DNA from: Clostridiales bacterium
Lineage (GTDB): Bacteria; Bacillota; Clostridia; Saccharofermentanales; Saccharofermentanaceae
DNA length: 64,000 bases
Assembly: GCA_017561715.1 (NCBI GenBank)
Contig: JAFZBN010000016.1
Span: 62,001 to 126,000 of the forward strand
Reading direction: 5' to 3'
A program made the position numbers and the translations under genes. Below, piece after piece: positions 33,937-42,610 of this stretch (position 1 is its first letter; each line of letters begins with the position of its first letter). Below the pieces are notes generated by a model that saw only the letters and a program-made list of their open reading frames with translations, had not been told where the DNA came from and made no database searches.

Positions 33937-36674
33937 GCTTTCTCGTCCTCTTTCTCTTCTTTTGTCTCTTCCTCTTTTTTCTTTTTCGGAAGTTTGCTCA
34001 TCACGGCAAGGAAGCTCATCAGGAGCAATGCACCGGAAGACACACATGCGCCGAGAATGAATCCGGGCGTTGTGTACGTGAGTTTGATCTCATGCGTTCC
34101 CGTCGGGATATGTATCCCGAGGAAAGTTTTATACGCGGCAAACGTATAAGTTCTTTTTCCGTCGATGGAAACAGACCAGCCGCTGTCAAACGGGATCCCC
34201 CAGACCACTTCTCCGGAAGAAAGCGCATTGATCGTACCCTCCATGGAGCCGGTGCCGTAAGACGTGATCGAAAACGCATTGTTCTTAAGCGTCTCTTCCA
34301 TCCAGGACATCTTCTCACGGTCAGCCGTTACGACACTGACCGTAAAATCCTTATCGTCCGCCATAGAAATATTGACGGTGACCTTTAATCTTCTGTTGAT
34401 CGTCTCTCCATTCGTGACACGGATGACGGTTCCGTTTCCGCTTGTTTTACGTGCGATCAGCTTCGAGTTTCCGTCGATGTCCTCAAGTTCAACGTCGATG
34501 CTTGCCGAGTATGTGCTTGTGCAGCATATATATATAGGAGTATTAGTAGAACTCAGGAAATCCTCGGACATAAGCTCGATCACCGCTCGCTTGTCCTTTT
34601 CGAACGCGCGGAAAGAACCGTCGTCATTCTGAGTTACGTTATCCGTATCAACGACCTCCATCCTCATCTTCGTGAAAGGCTTGACCGACGCGAGCTGGTA
34701 TGCGAGATTATTCTGCACCATAAACGGGTCATTCGAAACGAAGATATCCTCAAATACATTTGGAGTCGTCAGGAAATACCCGTTCGAATAGAGTGTCCCC
34801 TCCTGTCCGTTTTCAGAATGATCGGAAAGTACGGAATCGGATACACTCAGATTCAGGAACAGATCCGTGATCCTTGTTCCTCCCTGCGGGATGATCTTCG
34901 TGCCGTCGGAATTCTGGTTGACTCCCAGCATGTGAAGCACCTCGGCATACCGCTTCGGTGTAAGGTATGAAGCGGAAGACAGAGACGGGATCCCGTAAAG
35001 AAGTCCGTAATTGTCCCATGTCGGATCCTCGTCAACAAGGAAAGAGCCCTTCTGTAAAAGAGTGCTTTCCGAGCGGAGGCGTTCAACTTCTTCCGGATCG
35101 TCATTTTTGTAAAGCACTGCATTGTCGATCTTGTAGACTCTGTTCTTCTTCGCTTCCGCGATCGACTCGGGAGAAAGCGTCAGGCCTTCTGCATCCTCCG
35201 CGAAGATCACATTCTTCTGGGCGACCGGATGCCAGTACCTTCCCTTGATCGGACCATAGAACGAAAGACCGGATTCAACCGCCATCGCCAGCGCGATGAC
35301 CGCCATCCAGAAAGGCGTCTCGTTTTTCTTCGATGTCTGAAGCTTATATGTCGACGCGAAATACACGATCAGGAGCGCGATCGCCATATACACGGCAAAA
35401 GAAGCGTATCTGTCGGAATTCGAGATGGCAGAGCGGAGGATCATGAAAGTGATGATAAGTCCGGCGCATATCCAGAGATGATTTCTGTCATCAAAGAGTT
35501 TGCCTCGGGAAAGAAGTCGTCCGGCGATAAAGACGAGCAGGAACGAGATCAATATCGTCTGCGGGAATTCGCCTTCGATCGCGTAGTGGAATCCATTCAT
35601 GACAAAGCGGAACGGACGGAACGCGATGGTGCTGTAGATCACGACCATCGCACAGTAAGAATAGACCTTTTCGGTAAAACGGATCTTTGAAGAAAGTCCA
35701 TACAGGATCGAAAGAATGATCGTGAAGATTCCGCAGTATACCGAAGGATCCTGCACAGAATCCGAGGGAAAGACCAGAGACGGAGCAAAGGCGGCTCTCT
35801 CGATGAAATCCCATGTTTTAACATCTGCCTTCAGATCTTCGAAAATATCCAGAGTCTGATTTCCGGGGACCGTCTCCCAAAGTGCCCGGATATACGGGAT
35901 CCAGACAATGGCGGAAAGCGCGACACCGATGCAGGTGTAGATGAAGAAATACTTGATGATCTCCGATAACTTGGGAAGTTCATAGCCGTCAAATCTGGCC
36001 TGCAGGTACAGAAGCGGGAAAATGCCGAGGACAAAGAACATCATGTAGATCCCGGCCTGACAGCAGGTAATGCCTGCCAGCGCGCAGACAACGGCAAAAG
36101 CCCAGTTCCTTTTGCCGATGATCAGCTGGTGGAGCGTCAGGATCAAAAGCGGAAGCAGGATGACCGTGTCCAGTATCCAGGGCTGCTGCGAATAGGTCAG
36201 GACATAGGCACAAAGTCCATATGCCGTTGAAAGTCCGACAGCGATCGGCGAAACGACGTTCTCTTTTTTCCAGAGCATCAGGAAAAGGCAAAGGGATGCG
36301 GTCGCTGCCTTCAAAACGAAAATGATCTGCGTGGCCTGCGCGATCTTGCTCGCGGGGAAAAGCAGGTAGACCAGAGTAAACGGACTCATGGCATAGGCGC
36401 AGATCCACGCCCAGAAATTCGCGCCGCCGCCGACATTCCAAGAATAAAACAGAGACTCGTGGTTAAAGAGTTTTCTTCGAAGTTCAGCTACTACGGGAAG
36501 ATACGTACCCTGCATGGATTCGGTGATCAAACAGTCGGAAGAAAACGGGTACAGTTTGAACTTGTACGCCACTACAAGGAGTACGACGATCGGAAGAAAA
36601 AAGGACGCAAGAAGGCAGAGCTTCGTTCTTTTTTCTTTAAAGGAGATCAGACTGTCATTGCGAAAGCCGCTCAT
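33933..36674 (-). CDS. YfhO-family membrane glycosyltransferase-like protein (second copy)
   Basis: A 913-residue protein with about 12-14 membrane segments, then an extracytoplasmic domain (about 480-870), a last membrane segment and a Lys/Glu-rich tail. The early motif ESLFYSWNVGGGANFWAW and the MSPFTLVYLLFP stretch are those of YfhO. Bacillus and Listeria YfhO proteins are GT-C-type enzymes proposed to transfer GlcNAc from a lipid carrier onto lipoteichoic acid outside the membrane; the donor and acceptor here are not known. It overlaps the first yfhO copy (ATGA) and the exonuclease gene. GGAGG lies before the ATG. Confidence 0.85.
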   Translation of the reverse strand: MSGFRNDSLISFKEKRTKLCLLASFFLPIVVLLVVAYKFKLYPFSSDCLITESMQGTYLPVVAELRRKLFNHESLFYSWNVGGGANFWAWICAYAMSPFTLVYLLFPASKIAQATQIIFVLKAATASLCLFLMLWKKENVVSPIAVGLSTAYGLCAYVLTYSQQPWILDTVILLPLLILTLHQLIIGKRNWAFAVVCALAGITCCQAGIYMMFFVLGIFPLLYLQARFDGYELPKLSEIIKYFFIYTCIGVALSAIVWIPYIRALWETVPGNQTLDIFEDLKADVKTWDFIERAAFAPSLVFPSDSVQDPSVYCGIFTIILSILYGLSSKIRFTEKVYSYCAMVVIYSTIAFRPFRFVMNGFHYAIEGEFPQTILISFLLVFIAGRLLSRGKLFDDRNHLWICAGLIITFMILRSAISNSDRYASFAVYMAIALLIVYFASTYKLQTSKKNETPFWMAVIALAMAVESGLSFYGPIKGRYWHPVAQKNVIFAEDAEGLTLSPESIAEAKKNRVYKIDNAVLYKNDDPEEVERLRSESTLLQKGSFLVDEDPTWDNYGLLYGIPSLSSASYLTPKRYAEVLHMLGVNQNSDGTKIIPQGGTRITDLFLNLSVSDSVLSDHSENGQEGTLYSNGYFLTTPNVFEDIFVSNDPFMVQNNLAYQLASVKPFTKMRMEVVDTDNVTQNDDGSFRAFEKDKRAVIELMSEDFLSSTNTPIYICCTSTYSASIDVELEDIDGNSKLIARKTSGNGTVIRVTNGETINRRLKVTVNISMADDKDFTVSVVTADREKMSWMEETLKNNAFSITSYGTGSMEGTINALSSGEVVWGIPFDSGWSVSIDGKRTYTFAAYKTFLGIHIPTGTHEIKLTYTTPGFILGACVSSGALLLMSFLAVMSKLPKKKKEEETKEEKEDEKA

Positions 36675-39493
36675 GTTTCCTCCGATCCTTCCGGTTCTAC
36701 GGCTTCTTCAGTTTCAGGGGCATATTCTGTCTTTTGTTCCTGCTGATCATTTTCGATATCGGACTGCGGTTCATCTTCCGTTTCATCGTCAGATTCGGAA
36801 ATCTTTTCTTCCTCGTCCGTGTCGAATTCGGAATCTTCAGACTCCTCAAGGCGCTTTTTGATCGCGAGAGATTCCATGATGCGTCGGATGATCGTAAAAA
36901 TGATCAGAACGATAAGCGAAGCAACGGAGATCTTCACGCACATACCGAACTTTGCCGGGAAATATTCCAGTCTGATGGTATGCTGTCCTTCCGAAAGTTC
37001 GATCGCCATAAACGCGTCATCGATCGGAAGGATCTCTGCTTTAACACCGTCCACTGTCGCGACCCAGTTCTCGTCGTAAGGGATCGTCAGGAAGAGGGCG
37101 CCGGATTCTTTGGCCGTGATCGTACCGTCGACATGCGTCGAATCATACGAATTAACGATCATCTGCTCGTCACTGAGTTTGTCGACCATCTCCTGATATG
37201 CCGATTCATCCTGACGAACGACCTGAACCCAGAGGTTGCCGTTTAAGTCGTCATCATTAAAATCCAACGTGATGACCTTGGAGAAGGTCTCTTTGTAGTA
37301 TCCGAGATCTACGATCTGATATGTCTTTGCGTTGATCTTCGTTTCCTTGGTTTCAAAAGGAATCATCTGCTGGTCGGAGACCGTGACCTTCGCGGCGTCT
37401 GCCGATACAAGGTACAGATACAGATGGTCACCGTCCTGTACATCCTTAGGAGTAAACACGATCGTTGCCGCGCTCTTGTTCTCGAAGGAATACTTGTAGC
37501 CGGTCCTTGGGACTCCGCCGCCTTCCTTTACGCCTTCCGTCATGTCGAAATCCAATTCGATCGGCTGATAGATATCGTTTTCAATACCCATGCTCTTGAC
37601 GAAAGCATTGATGGAAAGGAACGGAACGGATGTCTGATTCATCGTATAGGTAAGGATATCCTTGTCGACCATGTAACCGAGTGACAGGGAGTCTTTATTG
37701 ACAAAATGGCGGATGCCCAGGTCGTTTTCGACTTCCTCGAAACCATTCGGGATCGGAGAGCTCTGATAAAGGTCGAACATGTTCCGGACACCGAACAGCG
37801 TACCTGTGACCTGCGTCATACCGAAGTTACGCATGCTGTTGATGCCGTTGTTATGGAAGCCGAGGTTCTTGATGAACTTGACGAAGCTCTCTCTGGCCGT
37901 GGATGTAAAGATCGAGATGCCCTTCATGTTGTAGAGCGCGGGCTCGTTACAGATGTAAGCCGGGTAGATCTCCGATCTCTCGAAGCCGTACTCGTTTTTG
38001 AGTTCGGACTCATCCTTCAGTGTCTGGATGTCGTCATAGTGGGAACCGTAGAAGTCCCATCCGGTAAAGCTTTCATGTGCGGCAACCAGGCTGACGGTCG
38101 CAAATGTCGACGCGACCAGTTCCGCGCAAAGGACGCAGAACAGAAGGATCTGCTGGAACATCGCGCTCTTCTTTCTCTCACCGATCACACGCATGATCGC
38201 GGTGTAGAGGATCAGGAATACAAAAGAGATGCAGATCGCAAGATATCCTTCCTGTCCTTCTCCGATCTTTTCGTAAAGGATCAGGTAAGCGATCATGCAA
38301 AGACACGGAGCGAGCAGTTCTTTTTTCGTAAAAGTACCGAGATTGCGAAGCGTCTTATAGCCCATGATCACGATCAGGAAAGAGATAAGGAATGCCTGGC
38401 GGTACGGGATCTGGTTCGGGAAATGGAAGCCGTGCCAGATATAGGTCATCATGCGGCTGCTGAGACTTACGTACATGATCGCAAGTCCGACGCCGTATGC
38501 GATACGCTCTCTCAGACGGATCTTCTTGCAAAGGAAGAACAGCGGGAGCAAAAGCGCGATGAAAATGCCGCTGTAGACATTGGCCATACCGTCACGGATG
38601 TTCGGATTCGGCGCGACAAGGAAGCGGCTGATGAAATCGAAAAGATCATTCGTTACCGAGAACTGTTTCGGGAAAGTGCCGCCTGTCGCGGAAGATTTCT
38701 GAAGTGTGATGTAAGTCGACAGAGTAAGGAATGCCGACAGACCTCCGGCAAGGAGGGAATACGCTCCGAAACGCCATACCGCAGACCAGAAATTTCCGAG
38801 AGTGACCTTTTCCGTGATAGACACATAAAGGATCGGCGCGTAGAAGATCAGGAACAGGCATACGAAATAGCCGGAATAGAAATTGGAGATCAGACAGATC
38901 GAAAGAGAAAGACAGTACAGGAGCGGCTTCTTCTCTTTCATGAGCTTGATCAGGCCGAGTACGATCAGAGGAAGGAGCACAACGGCATCGTGCCACATGA
39001 TGTTCCAGAAGTATGAGATCGTCCATCCGCAAAGTGCGTAGAAAGACGCGAATGCGGTAAGCAGAAGATCTTTTCTGCCCTTATCGAGTTTCTTGAGAAG
39101 ATAGGACATGAAAAGTCCTGTCAGGCCACAGCGGAGGATCGCCAGAAGAGCGATACAGTCGCCGATGTATTTCGCGGGGAAAAAGATGGCCAGAAGATTT
39201 AAGGGGCTGGCGCTGTAGTTGGCAAAAACAGCCCAGAAGTTCGTGCCCATGCCGACGTTCCAGGAAAAGAACAGGCTCTCTCCATGAAGGATCTTGTTTC
39301 GAAGCTCCACCAAAAACGGCGCGTACTGGTGGTAGCAGTCGACAGTCAGGATCATGTTCTCGCCGGAACCGAAAGGATGCACCTGCAGGATCGCTAAGAT
39401 CGCCGTCATAACGAACACAGGGATGAAAAACGAATATATGTGAAACTGACGTTCCGATAGCTGACGCAGGAAGCGTTTGTTTGAAGGTCGCAT
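36671..39493 (-). CDS. YfhO-family membrane glycosyltransferase-like protein (first copy)
   Basis: Paralogue of the next gene: ESLFFSWNVGMGTNFWAVF and NYSASPLNLLAIFFPAKYI match position by position. About 12-14 membrane segments, an extracytoplasmic domain in the second half with YDENWVATVDGVKAEI, a last membrane segment, and a 55-residue acidic tail rich in Asp, Glu and Ser. 940 residues from the ATG at 39493. The open frame continues 44 codons upstream, but those residues cross the promoter-like region and look random. AGGAG lies unusually far (15 bases) before this ATG. First gene of the operon yfhO-yfhO-exonuclease, divergent from the YidC-sulfatase fusion. Confidence 0.85.
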   Translation of the reverse strand: MRPSNKRFLRQLSERQFHIYSFFIPVFVMTAILAILQVHPFGSGENMILTVDCYHQYAPFLVELRNKILHGESLFFSWNVGMGTNFWAVFANYSASPLNLLAIFFPAKYIGDCIALLAILRCGLTGLFMSYLLKKLDKGRKDLLLTAFASFYALCGWTISYFWNIMWHDAVVLLPLIVLGLIKLMKEKKPLLYCLSLSICLISNFYSGYFVCLFLIFYAPILYVSITEKVTLGNFWSAVWRFGAYSLLAGGLSAFLTLSTYITLQKSSATGGTFPKQFSVTNDLFDFISRFLVAPNPNIRDGMANVYSGIFIALLLPLFFLCKKIRLRERIAYGVGLAIMYVSLSSRMMTYIWHGFHFPNQIPYRQAFLISFLIVIMGYKTLRNLGTFTKKELLAPCLCMIAYLILYEKIGEGQEGYLAICISFVFLILYTAIMRVIGERKKSAMFQQILLFCVLCAELVASTFATVSLVAAHESFTGWDFYGSHYDDIQTLKDESELKNEYGFERSEIYPAYICNEPALYNMKGISIFTSTARESFVKFIKNLGFHNNGINSMRNFGMTQVTGTLFGVRNMFDLYQSSPIPNGFEEVENDLGIRHFVNKDSLSLGYMVDKDILTYTMNQTSVPFLSINAFVKSMGIENDIYQPIELDFDMTEGVKEGGGVPRTGYKYSFENKSAATIVFTPKDVQDGDHLYLYLVSADAAKVTVSDQQMIPFETKETKINAKTYQIVDLGYYKETFSKVITLDFNDDDLNGNLWVQVVRQDESAYQEMVDKLSDEQMIVNSYDSTHVDGTITAKESGALFLTIPYDENWVATVDGVKAEILPIDDAFMAIELSEGQHTIRLEYFPAKFGMCVKISVASLIVLIIFTIIRRIMESLAIKKRLEESEDSEFDTDEEEKISESDDETEDEPQSDIENDQQEQKTEYAPETEEAVEPEGSEET

Positions 39494-39552
39494 GTCTGTT
39501 CTGCCAAACTCCTGATATTTATGAATATAGGAATAAAAATTCCGTAAGCACC

Positions 39553-39625
39553 ATTGTACCACATAGGAAACGAATACGCACGGGAGCCCTCGTTCGTTGT
39601 AGTAGCACTTCAGTCGTGATATCAT
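39553..39625. promoter_or_regulatory. Divergent promoters between yfhO and the YidC-sulfatase gene
   Basis: Plus strand: TTGTAG (39597-39602), 17-base spacer, TATCAT (39620-39625) with TGA before it. Minus strand: TACAAT (39553-39558) with TGG before it, without a good -35. The two extended -10 boxes face away from each other in a 196-base gap that holds nothing else I can see. Confidence 0.45.
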
Positions 39626-39689
39626 GATTGTGGTTTCGGGAGGTTTCGGAACAAAGACAAAACGGTAAGAAAACAGGTAAGGTCGGGTT

Positions 39690-42497
39690 ATGTCAGTCGG
39701 TCAATTGCTCTATCAATTGCTCATTTTTCCTTTGGAGATCGTGATCGAGGCGGTCTACGGCTTCTCTTTTATCATCTTCAGAAGTTACGGCTGGGCGATC
39801 TTTCCACTGAGTCTTGCCGTCAATCTCCTCCTTCTCCCGTTTTATAAGCGCGCGGACGCGATCCAGCGTGAAGAGTCTGACCGTCAAAAGGAAATGGCTC
39901 CGTTCCTGACACACATCAAGAAGACATTTCACGGCGATGAGCGATACATGATGATCCAGGCGTTTTACCGGGAGAACAACTATAAGCCGATCTATGCGCT
40001 GCGCAGTTCTCTCCCGCTTCTTCTTCAGATTCCGTTCTTCATTGCCGCGTATCACTTCCTTTCGAATCTTTCCCCGCTTTCCGGCTATCGTTTTTTATGT
40101 TTTTCGGATCTGGGCGCGCCGGATAAGCTTCTTTCCGTCGGCGGGTATTCCATCAATCTTCTTCCGATCCTGATGACTCTGATCAACGTCATTTCCAGCG
40201 AGATCTATTCCAAGGGAAAAGCACTGAAGGACAGGTTACAGCTTCACGGCATGGCACTGATCTTCCTCATACTGCTCTATAACTCTCCGAGCGGTCTTGT
40301 CATCTACTGGACTCTGAACAATCTGTTTTCGCTGGTCAAAAATATCATTTCCTCTCTTCCGAAACCGCAGATTGCGGCATGTATCGCATATTCGCTGATC
40401 TCGCTCTCTACTCTTTCCTATGCACTTGTGTTTTACAAAGGAGATTCTTCCTATCGGTCCTTTCTTCTGGTCATCACGTTTATCTTTCTTGTTCCCGCGA
40501 TCCGGATGCTTCCTGAAAAGGAACTCGGGTCTTCCGCGAAAAAGAAAGAGAAATCACATAAGACCAAGCCCGCCGTGGATACGGATACAAGTTCGCACCA
40601 TAAGTGTTTTATCTCCGGTGCCATCTTTCTCTCACTTCTTACGGGACTTCTGATTCCTTCCGAAGTCATACGTTCTTCTCCGGGAGAATTCGTTCTCATA
40701 TCCTACTATCGTTCTCCACTTTGGCATCTGGCCGCGTCACTGCTTCTGTCGACCGGATTCTTTGTGATCTGGCTCGGCCTGCTCTACTATCTCGGAAGCA
40801 GGAGCATCCGAAAGAATATCTCCTGCGCGGTATGGATCTTCTCCATAGTAGGGGCGGTCGATTACTTTCTCTTCGGAAAAGGACTCGGGATGCTTACTTC
40901 CGAGCTTCACTATTCTGCACTCTCGATCCGCATCGCCGTAAGCGAGTTTCTCATCAACTCCTGTGTGGTCGTTGCCATCTCTGCCATTCTCTTTCTGATC
41001 TACAGGAAATTCCGAAGAGCCGTCACATTCATCTATCCGGTACTTATTCTGAGTGTTCTGGGAATGGGGATCTTCAACACTTTGAAGATCTCCCGCGCTC
41101 TCCCGCAGATCCGGGAAGTGCTTTCACATCAGACGACAGAGGAACCTTCTTTTACATTAAGCCGCACCGGACAGAACGTGGTCGTCATCATGGTCGACCG
41201 AGGCTTAAGTCCTTTTCTGCCATACATCTTTCAGGAAAAGCCTGAACTTGAAACACAGTTCTCGGGGTTTACCTGGTACCCGAACACGCTCTCCATGGGA
41301 GCGAACACCATATCCGGCTCACCGGAGCTTTTCGGCGGGTATGACTACATCCCGCAGAAGATGAATAAAAGAAAAGACGAAAAGATGGTAGACAAACATA
41401 ATGAAGCTCTCAAAGTCATGCCTGTCGTATTCTCTGAAGGCGGCTTCGATGTCACGGTATGCGACCCGCCATACGCAGGGTACAGCAATATCCCGGACCT
41501 GTCGATCTATGACGATTATCCGCAGATCAAAGCTTACAATACCGAGCACGGCCAGTTCCGCGACCTTGAAAACGACAATGCCGATAAAGAACTGATCTGG
41601 CGCAGAAACTTCTTCTGCTACAGTTTCATGAAACTGCTGCCTCTTTTCCTGCAGGACACCGCGTATCAGGAAGGAACCTATTTTTCCGGTGACAGTCTGA
41701 CCTACGTGCAGCGCGCGAGCAGCATGAGTGAAGCTACGGGATACAACTCGGAATTCATGGATTCGTACTACGCGCTTTCCGCATTCCCTGAAATGACGGT
41801 TCCCACCGATGAGGATTCGAACCATTTCCTCATGATCAACAACAGCATGCCACATAACATCGCTCTTCTTTCCGAGCCGGAATATGAGCCTTCTCTTATC
41901 ATTGACAACACCGAGTATGACCGGGCACATCAGGATCGACTGACCTATAACGGTGTGAGCATCAATCTGGGATCTGCCTACCTGATGGCGCATTACCAGT
42001 CAAACATGTGTGCCATGATCAAACTCGGAAACTGGCTCGACTATCTTCGCGCGGAGGGCCTTTATGACAACACGAGGATCATCATCGTCTCCGACCACGG
42101 GCAAAGTATCGGACAGTTCGAGAGTATGCGGTTCGGCGGAAGCTGGCACGACGAGACCGACTTCAATCCGGAAGATGCGATGGTATATAATGCCCTGCTT
42201 CTCGTGAAAGACTTCAACAGCAACGGTGCGTTTGCCACGGACTACACATTCATGACGAATGCGGATACGCCGTCCCTGGCGCTCTCCGGGATCATCGATG
42301 AACCCGTCAATCCTTTCACCGGCACAAGACTCGATGACACTTCTGCCAAAGACGCAGACAAGATGTATGTTTTCTATACAGATGAGTGGGAAGCATCTCT
42401 CAACGAAGGAAACACCTTCGCTCCGGGCCTTTGGTGCACGGTATCGAATCAGGATATCTTCGACAAGGATAACTGGGAGACCGTCGGCGTTCAGTAA
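39690..42497 (+). CDS. YidC/Oxa1 insertase domain fused to a sulfatase-type (LtaS-like) domain
   Basis: Residues 1-225 are a YidC-like insertase: SLPLLLQIPFFIAAYHFLS near 107 and YNSPSGLVIYWTLNNLFSLV near 197 match the conserved membrane segments of YidC. About six to eight more membrane segments follow (226-460). Residues 490-935 form an alkaline-phosphatase/sulfatase domain: VVVIMVDRG (Asp503) and IIIVSDHGQ (801-804) are the two metal motifs. ANTISGSPELF holds Thr540, a candidate nucleophile as in LtaS, OpgB and EptA relatives. Such enzymes move phosphoglycerol or phosphoethanolamine onto envelope polymers outside the membrane. The membrane part of a normal LtaS is five segments, not YidC. 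It is divergent from two yfhO genes, which modify LTA in other Firmicutes. Either a dedicated insertase-synthase or a YidC fold reused as a membrane anchor; both readings are inference. Confidence 0.85.
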   Translation: MSVGQLLYQLLIFPLEIVIEAVYGFSFIIFRSYGWAIFPLSLAVNLLLLPFYKRADAIQREESDRQKEMAPFLTHIKKTFHGDERYMMIQAFYRENNYKPIYALRSSLPLLLQIPFFIAAYHFLSNLSPLSGYRFLCFSDLGAPDKLLSVGGYSINLLPILMTLINVISSEIYSKGKALKDRLQLHGMALIFLILLYNSPSGLVIYWTLNNLFSLVKNIISSLPKPQIAACIAYSLISLSTLSYALVFYKGDSSYRSFLLVITFIFLVPAIRMLPEKELGSSAKKKEKSHKTKPAVDTDTSSHHKCFISGAIFLSLLTGLLIPSEVIRSSPGEFVLISYYRSPLWHLAASLLLSTGFFVIWLGLLYYLGSRSIRKNISCAVWIFSIVGAVDYFLFGKGLGMLTSELHYSALSIRIAVSEFLINSCVVVAISAILFLIYRKFRRAVTFIYPVLILSVLGMGIFNTLKISRALPQIREVLSHQTTEEPSFTLSRTGQNVVVIMVDRGLSPFLPYIFQEKPELETQFSGFTWYPNTLSMGANTISGSPELFGGYDYIPQKMNKRKDEKMVDKHNEALKVMPVVFSEGGFDVTVCDPPYAGYSNIPDLSIYDDYPQIKAYNTEHGQFRDLENDNADKELIWRRNFFCYSFMKLLPLFLQDTAYQEGTYFSGDSLTYVQRASSMSEATGYNSEFMDSYYALSAFPEMTVPTDEDSNHFLMINNSMPHNIALLSEPEYEPSLIIDNTEYDRAHQDRLTYNGVSINLGSAYLMAHYQSNMCAMIKLGNWLDYLRAEGLYDNTRIIIVSDHGQSIGQFESMRFGGSWHDETDFNPEDAMVYNALLLVKDFNSNGAFATDYTFMTNADTPSLALSGIIDEPVNPFTGTRLDDTSAKDADKMYVFYTDEWEASLNEGNTFAPGLWCTVSNQDIFDKDNWETVGVQ

Positions 42498-42610
42498 GAA
42501 ACGGGGCTTTTATGGCTGTTCTGTAACTTTACCGAAATAGTTTTCACCTGTCTTTTATGTTAGAGTAAATATTGAGAAGTTCTAATGCTTGCTCAGGAGC
42601 AAATGAATCT

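Noticed and set aside
32917..34047. Longer start for the exonuclease (376 residues)
   Set aside because: The added 37 residues are highly charged, lie inside the yfhO gene, and a start overlapping the stop (ATGA) is present at 33936.
35491..36441. Overlapping frames inside the yfhO genes
   Set aside because: Arg- and Ser-rich shadows without ribosome sites, lying in frames antisense or shifted to a well-supported membrane protein.
36671..39625. Longer start for the first yfhO copy (984 residues)
   Set aside because: The extra 44 residues do not look like YfhO and cover the likely promoter; the ATG at 39493 gives the normal N-terminus.
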